Positions 1-11,016 of a DNA stretch of 64,000 bases are shown here, one piece after another; the stretch's first letter is position 1; the number at the start of each line of letters is the position of its first letter. The position numbers and the translations under genes were made by a program. Origin of the DNA: Tetracladium setigerum. Taxonomy: Eukaryota > Ascomycota > Leotiomycetes > Helotiales. The DNA is taken from contig PZJY01000006.1 in the NCBI GenBank assembly GCA_031472005.1, positions 124,001 to 188,000 of the forward strand, given 5' to 3'. The notes under the pieces were generated by a model. The model was not told the DNA's origin and ran no database searches. It saw only the letters and a list, made by a program, of their open reading frames with translations.

Positions 1-142
1 AAATACACATCAGTCTTCCATACCCCTTCCCAAATTGTCACTACTTTCCCCGTTTTTGGTGCTGTCTACATGCGAATCGAACAATCAACCTTGAGGTACC
101 ACTTCCTCTTCGTCCATAGAGCTTTTCTCGCACAGCTCAATC

Positions 143-1788
143 ATGGCGATCGACAATTCAGACATTGGCCATGGAGATTTCGAGCGCATAGCATGCATTG
201 TCTTCCTTTGCCTTACTCCTACGTTTCTGGCTCTACGGTTTTTGAGTCGCATCTTGTCAAAGCAAGTTGGTAGCGATGACTGGGCTGCGTTGGCCGCATT
301 TGTGTGTAAACTCCCGTAACCTCTAGAAGCTCCGAGGCTGATTTGATGAATTCTGTAGGTGTTTGTCATGAATTGCAACTGTGTGACTCTTGCTGGTAGG
401 TTCTTCCCCAATGATAAACGACACGGGAGATATCAGGTGTCTGACATTGTGTTAGCATTTCGACATGGCTGGGGAAGGCACAAGAAGAATCTTTCCGCGC
501 GAGATCTGGAAATCGCACTTATCGTAAGGAGAACCACAGTGGCACTCAATCATCGAGTCGTCCAACGATAAGCGATGAGACTGACGTGACAAAAAGCTCC
601 ATTGGGTCTTTCAGATAACCTACAAGTTGGCCGTCGCCATGAACAAGGTTTCGATTCTACTTTTATACATGCGCATCATGCCACAGCGATACTATCGTAT
701 AGCTATCTACACATTATTAGTCCTAGTTGGTCTATTTGCTTTCGCCACAACCATAGCTGGGGTTTTCCAATGCATGTAAGTCCGGTAATCCCTAATCTCA
801 ACTTCCAGTGCCGGAATTCTCCGGCAAAAGCTAGCCAGAGAAATCTACTACATCTTCCGAGGGAATGAAGCGCTGCTGATCCATTCTGTGCCAGACCGGT
901 GCGTAAAGCATGGAATAAACAGCTGCCAGGGCACTGTTATAACCTTGTTGATGCTTGGTACTCAAATGCCGTCTTTTCAATCACGACCGATATACTCATC
1001 TTGATCCTACCTATGCACATGGTCTACAAATTGCAGAGAGATAAGCGAGAGAAGCTATTGCTCTATGCCGTATTTGGGCTGGGTATCTTGTAGGTCATCT
1101 CTTGTTCAAATCCATCGTACTAGTAATGTACTGCAATACAGACCGCTAATTCTCATATCAAGCGTCACTTTCACGAGTATTATGCGCTTCTTTGCGTTGA
1201 AATCAGCAAAAAATCCCGACACCACTTGTAAGAATAGCCCTGCGATGATACCATTGCAACCTCGAAACTAGAAATGATTACGCTAACTTCCTCGCAGATG
1301 ACATAAATTCTGGCTTCTGGTCCGTCATCGAAATAAATGTGGGAGTAATCTGTGTATGCTTGGTATGTATAGTTTGTTGGCAGTAACCTCTTGTCATTAT
1401 GAAGGGAAAGCAACCGCTAACGATCTGGAAGCCACCTCTCCGCTCACTTTTATCACGACAATTCAGATTCTTCAATGGAAGTCATACACAAGTGAAAGCT
1501 GGCTCAGACGGACCATACCACCACGCGGGTTCAAATGGAAATTCCAAACTCGTAACTATTGGTGGAAGCCACGGCATGGGAAGCCACAAGCAAGATTCAC
1601 GAAAAAGAGAGCCAGAAGACAGCGAGGAAGAGCTTGTTGTCTTTCCAAAGGAGAGCGGTTCAAACACACAAGAAGGTGGGATCATGAAGAAAACCGAGTT
1701 CGCAGTTACCGAAAGGACAGTAGCCCAGGGGAACAAGAACGGTGCAGATGGGAGAAGGAAATCCTGGGAGTATCCTCGTGCCTTTTGA
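143..1788 (+). CDS. SAT4/rhodopsin-like integral membrane protein
   Basis: Eight exons can be joined by GT...AG introns: 143-301, 359-395, 456-523, 615-775, 895-1089, 1163-1227, 1298-1362 and 1432-1788. They total 1107 nt, an exact 368-residue protein, so the gene is intact. Family marks are the DDW motif after the first helix, the long helix containing AVAMNKVSILLLYMRI, the FQC before an extracellular loop with GHCYN, a DILILILPM helix, and the FWSVIEINVGVICVCLPPLR signature near the last helix. About seven transmembrane segments are followed by a hydrophilic, Ser/Lys-rich cytosolic tail of about 110 residues. Proteins of this fungal family (PTH11-related, rhodopsin-domain, SAT4) sit in the plasma membrane; substrate or ligand is unknown for nearly all. 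The start at 143 was chosen because it opens the first helix. No close functional partner is visible nearby. Confidence 0.9.
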
Positions 1789-2470
1789 AGTTTAACGTCA
1801 ATCATACGTCAAGTAGAAAGCATATGCATACCTTTGGATTGAATTTGTGACTATGCTACCAGAAGTAAGGTAACAAATTGCTACACTTCATTTCCAGAAG
1901 CTCCACAATCTGATTTTTGTTATCTTATGGTGCAATGGAAAGCTTTTCAGAGTCAATTAGCGCAGTAAAGAGTATGAATTGCTTAACAATCAAAAAGAAG
2001 ATCTGTGTGTGACTCTTTATTGCTATCTCATCCAAATCTTAGATGACCAATTTATCTTGGCCGAGAAATGGACCTCTTTGATTATAAGACACTGTGACAG
2101 TGTGTCTGTTCAGATAGTTTCAGTGGATTTTTTCGATTCTTTTTCACAATTCTTACTGTGACAGGTGTAACGGCACTGTTCACCGGTACGATCACGTAAT
2201 CAAGGCAGGGACGTATAGTGATATTTGCTAGTGAATAATAATCCATTGTAACAATAGGCTTTAATACTAAGAAAAGAAGAAAACTACTAATTAATAAGTG
2301 GCTAGAAGCCGGGCTATATATATCTGTAATAAGGCCGTAAGGCATCTGTATCTTCCAGCCTATTAGGTAACTATATTTGTGCATCGGAACTAGTCCGTAA
2401 CTGGCCCGGTACTGGTGCGATCCTAATAGTCACGTCTGGGGCAGGTGTTGATGGTCATCACATTCACGTC
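1789..2470. other. AT-rich intergenic stretch, no gene seen
   Basis: About 680 bases between the SAT4-type gene and the dead oxidoreductase. It is AT-rich from about 1850 to 2400. I see no coding frame with family resemblance and no clear terminal repeats. The oxidoreductase remnant that follows has no usable start codon here, so its 5' end may have been lost in this stretch. Confidence 0.5.
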
Positions 2471-2479
2471 ACTATATCC

Positions 2480-4215
2480 GAGCACAAATACGATACATTT
2501 GACATAGTTATTATCAGCGGTGGAATAGCGGGCAGTGTCCTAGCAGCACGCCTTTCCTCCAACCCCCACCCTTCGCATTCTCGTTCTCGAAGCAGGTCAA
2601 AATCGTAATGCAGACCCCAAGTAAGCACTCCAGGTCTTACTAGACAATTACTTAGAAGTTCAAAGTATGACTAGAAATTTCAAACTATGTCGGAGAAGGG
2701 CTTGGATGGTAGGATAATTTCACAGCCTCGAGGGAAGCTATGGGGTGGAGCAGTGCTATCAATTCGCACGCACTGGTTTATCCATCTAGCACATATCATG
2801 ATTCTTGGGGAAGTTTAGTGGGCGATGGGAAAAGCTGGGCTTGGGAAGGGATTAGGAAGTATTATAAGCGGTTTCAAAAGGTGCAAGCGCCTAGCGAGGA
2901 GATTCAGCGAGAGCTGGACATTAGGAATTTTGCTGTGGAGGATGGACATGCTCGCAACCATGACGAGGGCGACTGTGAGGAACGAATTCAAGCGTCGTAC
3001 CCTGTTACGCTACACCTGATGTAGAAATCTTGGGCAGATATGATCAGCAGTCTAGGTTACAGTTCGACCAAAACTCCAGTCGAAGGGGGTGTTCTCGGAG
3101 GGTCCACGACGACAAATGCTATCGATCCCTCCAGAGGCGAAAGAAGCTATGCTGGAGTCGCATTTCTGGAGCCATCCATAAAAGGAGATAGTCTTATCAT
3201 GAAAAGTAATGTGCTAGTAAATAAGATCATCTTCGTTGAGGACTAGCGGGACGGGAAGCTTGTTACAACTAGCGTTCTCTATAGCCATGAAGATAGCATA
3301 ACTACGACTATCCATGCGAGCCAACAAGTCGTAATATGTGCTGGAACCTTTGGATCGCCCAAAGTTCTAGAGCTATCCGGCATTGGACAACGTGAAAGAC
3401 TTACTGCTGCGGGTATCAAGTGTCTTCGTGAGGTCGAAGGCGTTGGAGGTGAGATTAGCTGCTAGGTTAAGTTAACGCATAGATTGCTTACTTGCAACAT
3501 AGAAAATCTTCAAGATCATCTGAACTTTGGCCCTTTAGTCAAAGTGCTAGACAGTATCGACACAGCAGATGCTGCTGCTCGCGATCCAACAATAGGCGAA
3601 GCCGCCAAGAAGTTATACGCAGCCAATCATCAAGGTCGATTGGCGGAAGGTGCTGCATATAGCTTCTCCTATATACCCCTTGGAGTATTTGCCTCACCGG
3701 ATGAACGGCGTGATCTGACAACTCTCGTGGATAAAACCCTTCAGGTGCACTCGGCAACAATCAGCAAAGGGCTCAAGGCTCAGTATGAATAATCCAGCGA
3801 CTAATACTCGACCCAACGGAGGCCTCCGCTTCAGTCTTCATGACACGGAAGCAACGATACACATCGATCTCTGCACCTGCACCAGGGAACTACATGACCA
3901 TACTAGCTATGCTCTCCTACCTTTTCTCTCGGGGAAGCTCTCATATCACATCTGCAGACCCCAGCAAGTCTCCTGAGATCAAGGCTCACTACCTCGAACA
4001 TCTATTAGACGCGGAGATACACTCTCGTCACATGATACAAATTGGCAAGATGCTGGAGCAGCCCGAGCTGTCTTCCATTCTCAAATCAAATGGTAACATC
4101 CTGCCCAGTGAGTATCCTCGCCATCCCAACAACGTGGAGGAAGTGACGCGCTTCATTCGCCAGTTTGTAGCGACAAATTACCATCCTGTGGGGACTTGCG
4201 CCGTGATTACATTGG
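2480..4215 (+). pseudogene. GMC-family FAD oxidoreductase, degenerate
   Basis: The remnant is clearly of the glucose-methanol-choline oxidoreductase family. The ADP-binding start reads YDTFDIVIISGGIAGS (the usual GGGxAG is altered). Further motifs are PRGKLWGG followed in another frame by SSAIN, then YAGVAFLEP, the second signature AGTFGSPKVLELSGIG at about 3340-3390, and NYHPVGTC near the end. It is broken in many ways: an extra C in the run at about 2563, a missing base at about 2747, two compensating shifts at about 3010-3030, an in-frame TAG at 3244-3246, a further shift at about 3790, and loss of the conserved C-terminal tail after the active-site histidine motif. There is no start codon in frame at the 5' end. 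The mixture of insertion, deletions, nonsense change and truncation marks it as a true pseudogene, unlike the clean single-base breaks seen in other genes of this window. Confidence 0.9.
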
Positions 4216-4525
4216 TAAACGCATTTTCGGGAGGCTCTCTCCTGGGGTGCGTACAGATTCCTGAAACTTTGTTCAATACACTTATAGATCACTCTATTTC
4301 ATCAAGGCATATTATATTACTACAAATATTTATGGCAACACTAGTGAAATCGTTTTGCCCAGGTTTATTTTCTCAGACTGAAGACCGAAATTTCTGTCAA
4401 CGAAATGTAGTGCAAGGGCTGTATATTTGATAAATGTGGGCAGCGCCGCAGCGCTACTCTCCAATAAGGATTTTGGAAGCAAAAGGCCTTGTCGACCACA
4501 AGCAGCGCCGTCATTTCACTACTAA

Positions 4526-5824
4526 CTAGGCAATGATTCCAACACCGGCCTTGGACATGATGTTGACGTTAGCGGCAGCAGCAGTGGCGGGACTTTTCCC
4601 AGCGAGATTGGTCAAGGCTGCAGTGCCGGTACCAACGAATGGACCACTGCTGGTTAAAACGTTGACCTGGCAGGCACGTCCGATGGTCGCCTTGCAAGCC
4701 GAGCTGGCAGTGTCAGCTGGGGCTGAGTAGAAGGTACCCTTATTCTCCAACAATGGATAGGTCACGCTCTGGAAAATATTGCCTTCAGCAACAACCTTTG
4801 CGCCAGTCGCGGTACTAGCAATGTGAAATGCGTGGCCAGTGTTAGAGTAGAAGTAGTTGTTGACCTATCAGATCAGCTTAGCTTTGTGACTGTCAACAAG
4901 ATTGACCTCTACTTACAGCGTGGAGTGTGGTGCTCTCTCCAACCTTGGGACTGCGACCGGAAGTGTGGTGGACATAGTTACCCTTGAATGTAGCTTTGTC
5001 GTTAGCCCCGTTGAAGTAGACGGCAAAGTAGTGGCGCTTATCGCAGGTTTGGGACCAGCTGGTGTTTCCATCAAATTCACAGTTAGAGATAGTCATTGTG
5101 CTGGAACCAGGAGCCGAGGCAGAGAACATCTGTCGTCCAATTAAAGAGAATTTGACGTGGTCAACCCACACTTGAGTAGCATTGGAAAGTTGAATGGCGT
5201 CACCTCCCCAAACGTATTGAGGGTTGAGTTGGGTGATGTGAATGTTTCTGATGCCACCGTCAATACTCTGTGGACTGATTTGTGCCGTAAAATACTTGTC
5301 TGGGACTCACTGGATGATAACATTCTTGACGTTGACAAGTCTCAGACCTTTGCCCTTCAGTACACCTTTCTTTCCCACGCCAATCAGCGACTTGTTGGAA
5401 CCGACGAGAATTGACTTGGTCCCTGCTACATCGTATGTAACAGAGACCTTCGTGGGGTATGTCGAGCACCAGTTGTTCGCGTTAATAGCATCTTGCTGTC
5501 CAGAACCACTTGGGCAAGTGTTAGGGCGACAACCCTGTTCAGTTGTGGTTCCCATGCTGCCGATGAAGCTGAATCTAAGAGATAGTCAGTCGCTATATCT
5601 AAACATTTGGGATTGGGATTGGGATTGTACTCCTTATCGAGGACGATGCATCGAGCTGTGCTATCTGATAGCCATGTTTCGAGTTGAGCGGGACTCGAAG
5701 GGACGACGCATTTGGCGCTGCCACCTCCGGTAGTACCTTTGGCAAAGCCTTCAGGAGTACCAACAACAGCTGCTGCTGAAACAGTGGTAACCGCCTGGAG
5801 AATTGAGAGAATGGTGAGCTTCAT
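4526..5824 (-). CDS. Secreted pectin lyase, polysaccharide lyase family 1
   Basis: Four exons (5631-5824, 5311-5574, 4917-5247, 4526-4864) join to 1128 nt, 375 residues, with no break. The N-terminus is a classical signal peptide (MKLTILSILQAVTTVSAAA) followed by the GTPEGFAKGTTGGG start of mature PL1 lyases. Family landmarks in order: NKSLIGVG...LKGKGLRL, NPQYVWGGDAI, WVDHVKF with GRQ, FKGNYVHHTSGRSPKV with the catalytic-region arginine, NNYFYSNTGHAFHI, and a Cys-rich C-terminal region as in Aspergillus pectin lyases A/B. Pectin lyases cleave methyl-esterified homogalacturonan by beta-elimination outside the cell and are typical of plant-degrading or plant-pathogenic fungi. The GRSPKV motif and overall layout favour pectin lyase over pectate lyase. 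Confidence 0.95.
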
Positions 5825-6480
5825 CTCGAAATGACTTAGGCACCAGCTGCAAAGAAATGTATATGATAATATGCAAAAAGTGTGTAAACAAAAAAATGAG
5901 TTAATTTGCAAAGAGAGTGTATATGCAAAAGAGAGAATATGTTCAAGAGAATGTAAGTACAGCGTCAACTGCAACCCGGGAGAGAAGAATAAAAGAAGTT
6001 CTGAGAAGAGAGTGAGTGATGGACGAGGATCTAAAGCTATAAAGAAACGAAGCCTTTATAAGAAAACCTATCTATTGAGCCATGGAGATCTCGGTTGGCT
6101 TTGACCACGTACAGACAAGCTTTTTTCTTAACTCATACAATCCGTAAGGGAATCCTTGGCCACCAAAAAAGGCGCGCAAAGTGGATTTTATCTGGTGCAG
6201 ACGTTTAACCCCAGATTTGACAAGCTTGGCCCTCTTCCGCTCCAGTGAGATACCGAGAACACCCTGATGTGACTACAAAGGGATCTAGTCCGGCCAAGAA
6301 ATCCCTGAAGGGTTGTAGGAGTTAAAGTAGATGAAGTGGGCATGTGCAGTATAGTTAATACAGCCTGGCTGCACTAATTTCCTCTCCCGCATTTGTGATT
6401 GAGGTTTTGATGGTCACCCTCCCTTGAGTCTCCCTGCAATTTCCCGTTTGCTCATCTTCTTATAGTGTGATATGTAATGG
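5825..6480. other. Upstream region of the pectin lyase gene
   Basis: About 650 bases with no gene. The first 250 bases on the lyase side are purine-rich on the + strand (CT-rich on the lyase sense strand), common for fungal leaders. I could not pick a specific regulatory site with confidence. Confidence 0.4.
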
Positions 6481-6484
6481 GTTG

Positions 6485-6529
6485 GGCTATCCGGCATAAA
6501 CAAATTAAGCAATCGGCTATCCGGCATAA
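6485..6529 (+). repeat. Two 15-bp direct repeats, 30 bp apart
   Basis: The word ggctatccggcataa occurs at 6485-6499 and again at 6515-6529. Its core atccggcataa occurs a third time near 13833 in another gene-poor stretch. Short clustered copies followed by a decayed coding strip suggest the edge of an old mobile element, but no terminal inverted repeats or target duplication were found. Confidence 0.5.
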
Positions 6530-6599
6530 CGCTTTACTTAAGGTAATAATCCAAGCATTTACTAGAAACATACCCCACTACCCCACATTACCACCATCA

Positions 6600-6850
6600 C
6601 CACCAAAACTACCACCATCACTGGATCCAGATGATCACAACATCGTCCCTGAAGATTCTTAGGAAGAGACCACCCTCTCTGAGTACGATTCAAAACAGCA
6701 AGACGATCAGAATTCTGATGATTAACAAGAGTATCTGGACGCTGAAGCACTTGAGGATTCGGATGCTGACCAATCAGATGATTAGGTTCACCAGGGGTTA
6801 CAATGAAAACCAGGGTCATGACGAGGGACAGCGGGTTTTTGATATTTTCC
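6600..6850 (+). pseudogene. Decayed acidic coding remnant, probably repeat-derived
   Basis: One frame gives a run of Asp/Glu/Gln/Ser-rich peptide pieces (for example DPDDHNIVPEDS, EETTLSEYDSKQQDDQNSDD, QEYLDAEALEDSDADQSDD) separated only by TAG/TAA codons in positions where Gln is the obvious neighbour. That is what C-to-T change of CAA/CAG codons would give, the mark of repeat-induced point mutation in ascomycetes. The protein is not recognised. It lies just downstream of the 15-bp direct repeats. Confidence 0.45.
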
Positions 6851-7482
6851 AGCTCGTGTTCCTCTATTCTGTTATTCTTAATTACTTTAAGGTTTCTGCC
6901 TTTGAAGCAGTTACAGCCCTGGTTCGGTCATGTTTCTGAGCCCAAAAGACCTCTTGATTGAGTGTACTTCACCGATATAGGCCAGTATCTGTCTGGTCTC
7001 TCTTTTGTCTCTCTCCTCTTGATGTTGATTTATAGCTTCGATTTATGATTATGTTATGGTTGAAAAGAGGGATTCAAAATCATAATGGAACCTGGCTCCT
7101 CCATCTGCTGGCCCAATTGCAGCAACGCGGTCCTAAAAAGGAGTTATGTAACATAATAACTAAGAACCGGTAAAACCCCCATATTTGACGGTCAATTCCC
7201 ACCAGCCATTTAAACGTCAGCCCATCCCCCGAATAATTCTTCCATCCCATAACATATGCGAGATGAAGCCGGCACATCTCCAATCCTATCTAACATACGC
7301 ATATTATTGTCGAGAATTAGGAGGAGTCATACCATGCAGCGAGCGAAGGCTTGATCACAGTCCTAGACAAGGAAAAGATATCGACTGACAGGTGTCCCAC
7401 CACTTGTGCCATCTTGCCTAATGTTTTCCATTGTGTTGCTGGGGGATGCTGGATGATTCGAGAAAGAGTTAGGTCCGCCCAT

Positions 7483-7640
7483 ATTGCCCCATTCAATCTT
7501 CCCCTTGCTGGGGGGATGAAAAATTTCCTTTCCTTATGTTTGCGTGGTCGTCGCTGGATGAAGTTGGAGGAGGAGAGGAGCAGCTGGTTTCGTTTGTAGT
7601 ACCCCATTCAATCTTTCCCCTGCCGGGTAGGCGAAAGATT
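7483..7640 (+). repeat. Diverged local duplication, about 117 bp apart
   Basis: The block starting ccccattcaatcttcccctt near 7489 recurs, diverged, near 7605 (ccccattcaatctttcccct), each followed by a similar gaaa...ttcctttccc string. It lies in gene-free sequence next to a larger tandem repeat. Confidence 0.45.
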
Positions 7641-7954
7641 CCTTTCCCTGATTCTCTGCTAGTACAGATTCGTGACTAGTTCTCTTGCTTGGAGCGTTAC
7701 TTTTGGTGGACGGCAATCAAAACTAGTATCATGGTAGTTAGAGCCGTGCGGAATGTGGGAGATTGGAGCAGCGGGGAGGCTATATTCTTTCCCCTGGCGA
7801 TTAATATGGATTGTAGAGCGTGATTGTAGAGTTGTAGTGAGTTGTAGCTTGCTAGGGCGAGTGGTTGGGAGGCCGTTTGCGGAGGCCGAAGATTGTGGTT
7901 TTGCTGCGTTGGAGTATGATCTAGTGATCTGCGGAGTAGATACCTCCGGGAATG

Positions 7955-8295
7955 CGTCGTACTGACCAAAGCCAACAAGTGTTGATAGGATGGACAGGCG
8001 CTGATTTCGATTGTATGCTGCTTGAGCTCACGATTGGGATGTTGTCTGCAGAGTCCTAGAATTGCGTTTAGGATGTGGGTACCACTGGGAACACGTTGTA
8101 CAGTACCATACAAGACCATCAAGCGCTGGTAGAAGGGACGGGCGCTGATATTTGGATTGCAGTCTACCTGGGCTTCTGGTTGGGACGTCGTATGCAGAGT
8201 CTGAAGACTGCAGTTGGGAGCCTGGGAGTGCGTTGTACCACACAAGACCAACGAGCGTTGGTAAGATGGGCGGGCACTGAAGGGAGACCAGATCC
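7955..8295. repeat. Imperfect tandem repeat, about 137-bp unit, 2.4 copies
   Basis: Units begin near 7957, 8093 and 8231, each with a gtNgtac...accaNNcaagcgttggt-like head, then gatgggcgggcactga-like and cctgggNgttggga-like blocks; the third copy stops at about 8290. The minus strand stays open across the array (7697-8311, 204 codons) and the encoded peptide repeats with about 45 residues (SARPSYQR...LYGT). The peptide has no recognised domain, so I call this a DNA repeat rather than a gene. No coding sequence is supported from 6900 to 8970. Confidence 0.6.
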
Positions 8296-8898
8296 AATTC
8301 CATTCAATCATGCTTGTAAAATTCGCTGTATAATTCTTCCCAGACTTAACTGGTATTAGAAGATGGCGAGGGAAGTATAACTCGAATGACTTCTGCAGAT
8401 ATGGGAATCAAGTGAGACTGATATCAATCAGGTTGGCATATGGTGAACTGGGCGCTGCTCGCCTCCCAGTGGGTGCACCCGCCATGTCAGAACGTGATAC
8501 TGCTTGGCAAGGATAGGGATACTATTGTATGGAAAACACATTTCTACTTACGTACCTTAATTGAAGGCCTTATCCAGAGCCCGCACGCATGGAAGTTCTA
8601 GCATTATATAAATAGTAAGGGTAATATTAGAATGAGTCTATGGTGATGTTGGAGGGAGTGGGAGATATTGTTGCCGGTTTGGGGTCGCTGTTGGTTGAGA
8701 GGATGCTTTTGTTGCGTGAAAGAACTGAAAATTATGTAAGATCCAGCTCAATATTACACAAAACACATGAGACTGATATGGATCTGTTCACTTCACGTTC
8801 AATGTCAGTTTTTGTATTCATACCTGGGCATTCAGGTTCACTAGCGCGGTTTTTCTTCTCACGCCTTTAGCGACATCCCCTCGCAAAAATATATTCCA

Positions 8899-8950
8899 CG
8901 CACCATCAACATCACCATCATCATCACCACTGCCGCCACCATCACCGCTG
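8899..8950 (+). repeat. CAT/CAC trinucleotide-type microsatellite
   Basis: A run made almost only of cat, cac and gcc/gct triplets lies about 30 bp upstream of the start codon of the next gene, so it falls in its 5' leader. A second CAC/CAA-type run occurs inside that gene at about 10200-10258 (Pro/Gln-rich). Confidence 0.6.
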
Positions 8951-8977
8951 CTACCTTCGAGTAGTGAGAAAAGGAAG

Positions 8978-10334
8978 ATGTCTACTGGACAGGTAAGTTA
9001 TGCATTTATTTGATTGTTTTCTGGCCTTCAAGCTCATCTCGACGCGTTCGAGATGATTATTGAGGCAGCCTCTCCTCCTCTCCCTCTCCTCCCTCTCCCC
9101 TCCTCAACAGGTATGTGCTCGAGTTCATGCCCATATGATGCTCGAGCTCGAGTTGGTTCTGCATTCAACGTCAGATCGACCTTCCATCTCTTCCCTTCTG
9201 CTCCCCTTGCAGATCGGCTCTCCTCGAGCTGGAAGATGACTCCATCTCGAGCGAGAATCGAGTCTACTGTCTGCTCAACTTGCGTCTGCCCCATCACCCT
9301 CCTCCTTGCCCATTTCTCGAGAGCCATGAGACAGATAATCACCCAAAATGGGATGCAAAGCTAACTATTCACAGAAGCGACGCCATGAGGCGAGTACCCT
9401 AGACGATGTCCCCTTTTAAACAGGGAGATTGACGGCGATCTTGATGTTCTCCTCGATTTCTCCTCACATCCGTCGCCATACAATGGCTGACTTCAAATAG
9501 CACGATGATGACAAGTCGGTGAAGAGAAGGGATAGGCTACGATTGGATGTAAGTTCAACCCCTTTGCTCCTCGTGTTCACATAAAAGCTCACACACACAT
9601 AGAGAGACCCGCAAACGATGGTGAGATCGGCCGCCTGGGTGGCAGTTCCCACCATCCTCCTTTGGATGAGAAGACTCACCCTTGGCACGCCGAGGGGGAT
9701 CACGATGATGATGACGACGATGATATGATGGATGTTGACGAAGAAGAAGGAAGAGGAGGAGGAGGGGGAGGAGAATCTGAAGTCCAGGTAAGAATCATTG
9801 CTCATGTTTGCTACTGTTTAATTTTTATGCTAACTGTTGTGTGTCTTTACACAAAAGGCAAAGGAACGAAGCCATCAAGGCCGCAGAAAGCGCGAGAGAA
9901 AAAGGAAGCGCGGCCCTCGCAAACCAGCCGCAGAGAGGAAGATCACAAAGGCAAACAGGAAACTCCGCAATGCCGAGCAGAGGAATATGCGAATGGTTTC
10001 GAGAGAAAACGAGAATGACCCGGATGCGATTGCGTTCTTTTCCCTCAACCGACCGGATTACAAAAATATGCACAATGTGAAGGGGGTCGGCGCCGTTCGA
10101 AATACCCAGCCTTTTGTCCCTATCCCACAAGATGGAGAGAGTTTGGCGCGTAAAGCGCGAGAGATTCAAGGTGTGCACTTTGAACAACGAGTAACCGCAA
10201 GATTGGCTAAGGCCGCACCACCACCATCACCACCATCACCACCACAACAACAACAACCCGTCTTCCCCCTCCCCACCTCCAGCTCCGCCCGCCTCAACCT
10301 CAACCTCTTTCTCCCAACGCCTCAGAAAAAGTGA
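8978..10334 (+). CDS. Uncharacterised charged, probably nuclear protein
   Basis: The last two exons (9605-9787 and 9858-10334) are well supported. They join across a 70-nt intron with canonical ends and give an acidic stretch (Asp run, then DVDEEEG and a Gly run) followed by a strongly basic stretch (GRRKRERKRKRGPRK), a middle region with FFSLNRPDYKNMHNVKG, and a Pro/Gln-rich tail. Upstream I propose exons 8978-8992, 9375-9407 and 9501-9548; each is a multiple of three, and the acceptors have good branch sites (gctaac, gctgac), but the donor after 9407 is weak. The total would be 251 residues. The 382-nt first intron is unusually long for this genome and carries six CTCGAG palindromes. I do not recognise the family; acidic and basic tracts suggest nucleic-acid or chromatin association, which is only an inference. 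Confidence 0.5.
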
Positions 10335-10711
10335 GGATTTCGATAAATTCTTACTTTAATAGATGAGGTTGACGAACTTTGTAAAGTGAGGAGCCTGGTC
10401 TTGTCTTTGCCTCTGTCAGAATATATTCTTGGCATTTCAGTGTGCAACCTAGATAGATAACACGCAAAAACAAATGTTGCCCACAACTTTCAAGTGCAAG
10501 AAAAACAATGATTGAGATAATCTTGACTATCCGCAATCTCTTATTCTTGAAGTTCTCGGTTCTCCAGATGCATTATCCCCACCCGTCGGTTCCCACCACT
10601 TCGCTTAGACCAAAATTTCATTATCAATGTCCACTGGGACCTGCAAATATTTCAGGACATAATATCAGATAAGCCGCCGTGTCTCCACAACAGCAGTAAC
10701 TGCTCCATTCA

Positions 10712-10783
10712 GCCCTCGTAGCTCAATGGTAGAGCGCGTCACTAGTAATGACGAGGTTGCCGGTTCGATTCCGTCCGAGGGCA
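10712..10783 (+). tRNA. tRNA-Thr (anticodon AGT)
   Basis: A 72-nt cloverleaf without intron. The acceptor stem gccctcg pairs perfectly with cgagggc, followed by discriminator A. The D arm is gctc...gagc, the anticodon stem is cgtca/tgacg with loop ctagtaa (AGT at 10744-10746), and the T arm carries ttcgatt with one mismatch in the stem. T-runs about 33 and 43 bases downstream (near 10816 and 10826) are possible RNA polymerase III terminators. Confidence 0.97.
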
Positions 10784-11016
10784 GTTACAACTTGAGTACT
10801 TCAGTACCAACTTTCCTTTTTTGATTTTTTTGCCCTTTTTTTTGTGGGATCTGGATTTGCTATAATGTATCTGCTTATTCAAAGAAAAAACTGCGAAATA
10901 GATAGATAGTTTAAAGGAGATGTTCGTTCTGACGGGTATATAAAAAAAAATTTCTAGCTTGTACTTGAGAAACACTAAATCCCTCTTCTGCAGATAATCA
11001 TCCATCCTTCACCATC

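Noticed and set aside
1356..1850. 164-codon + frame overlapping the end of the SAT4-type gene
   Set aside because: It is an out-of-frame shadow of exon 8, whose frame is fixed by eight exons in phase.
9034..9342. Minus-strand open frame of 102 codons with protein-like composition
   Set aside because: It lies inside the first intron of the + strand gene, has no splice partners or domain, and its openness follows from the palindromic CTCGAG-rich sequence.
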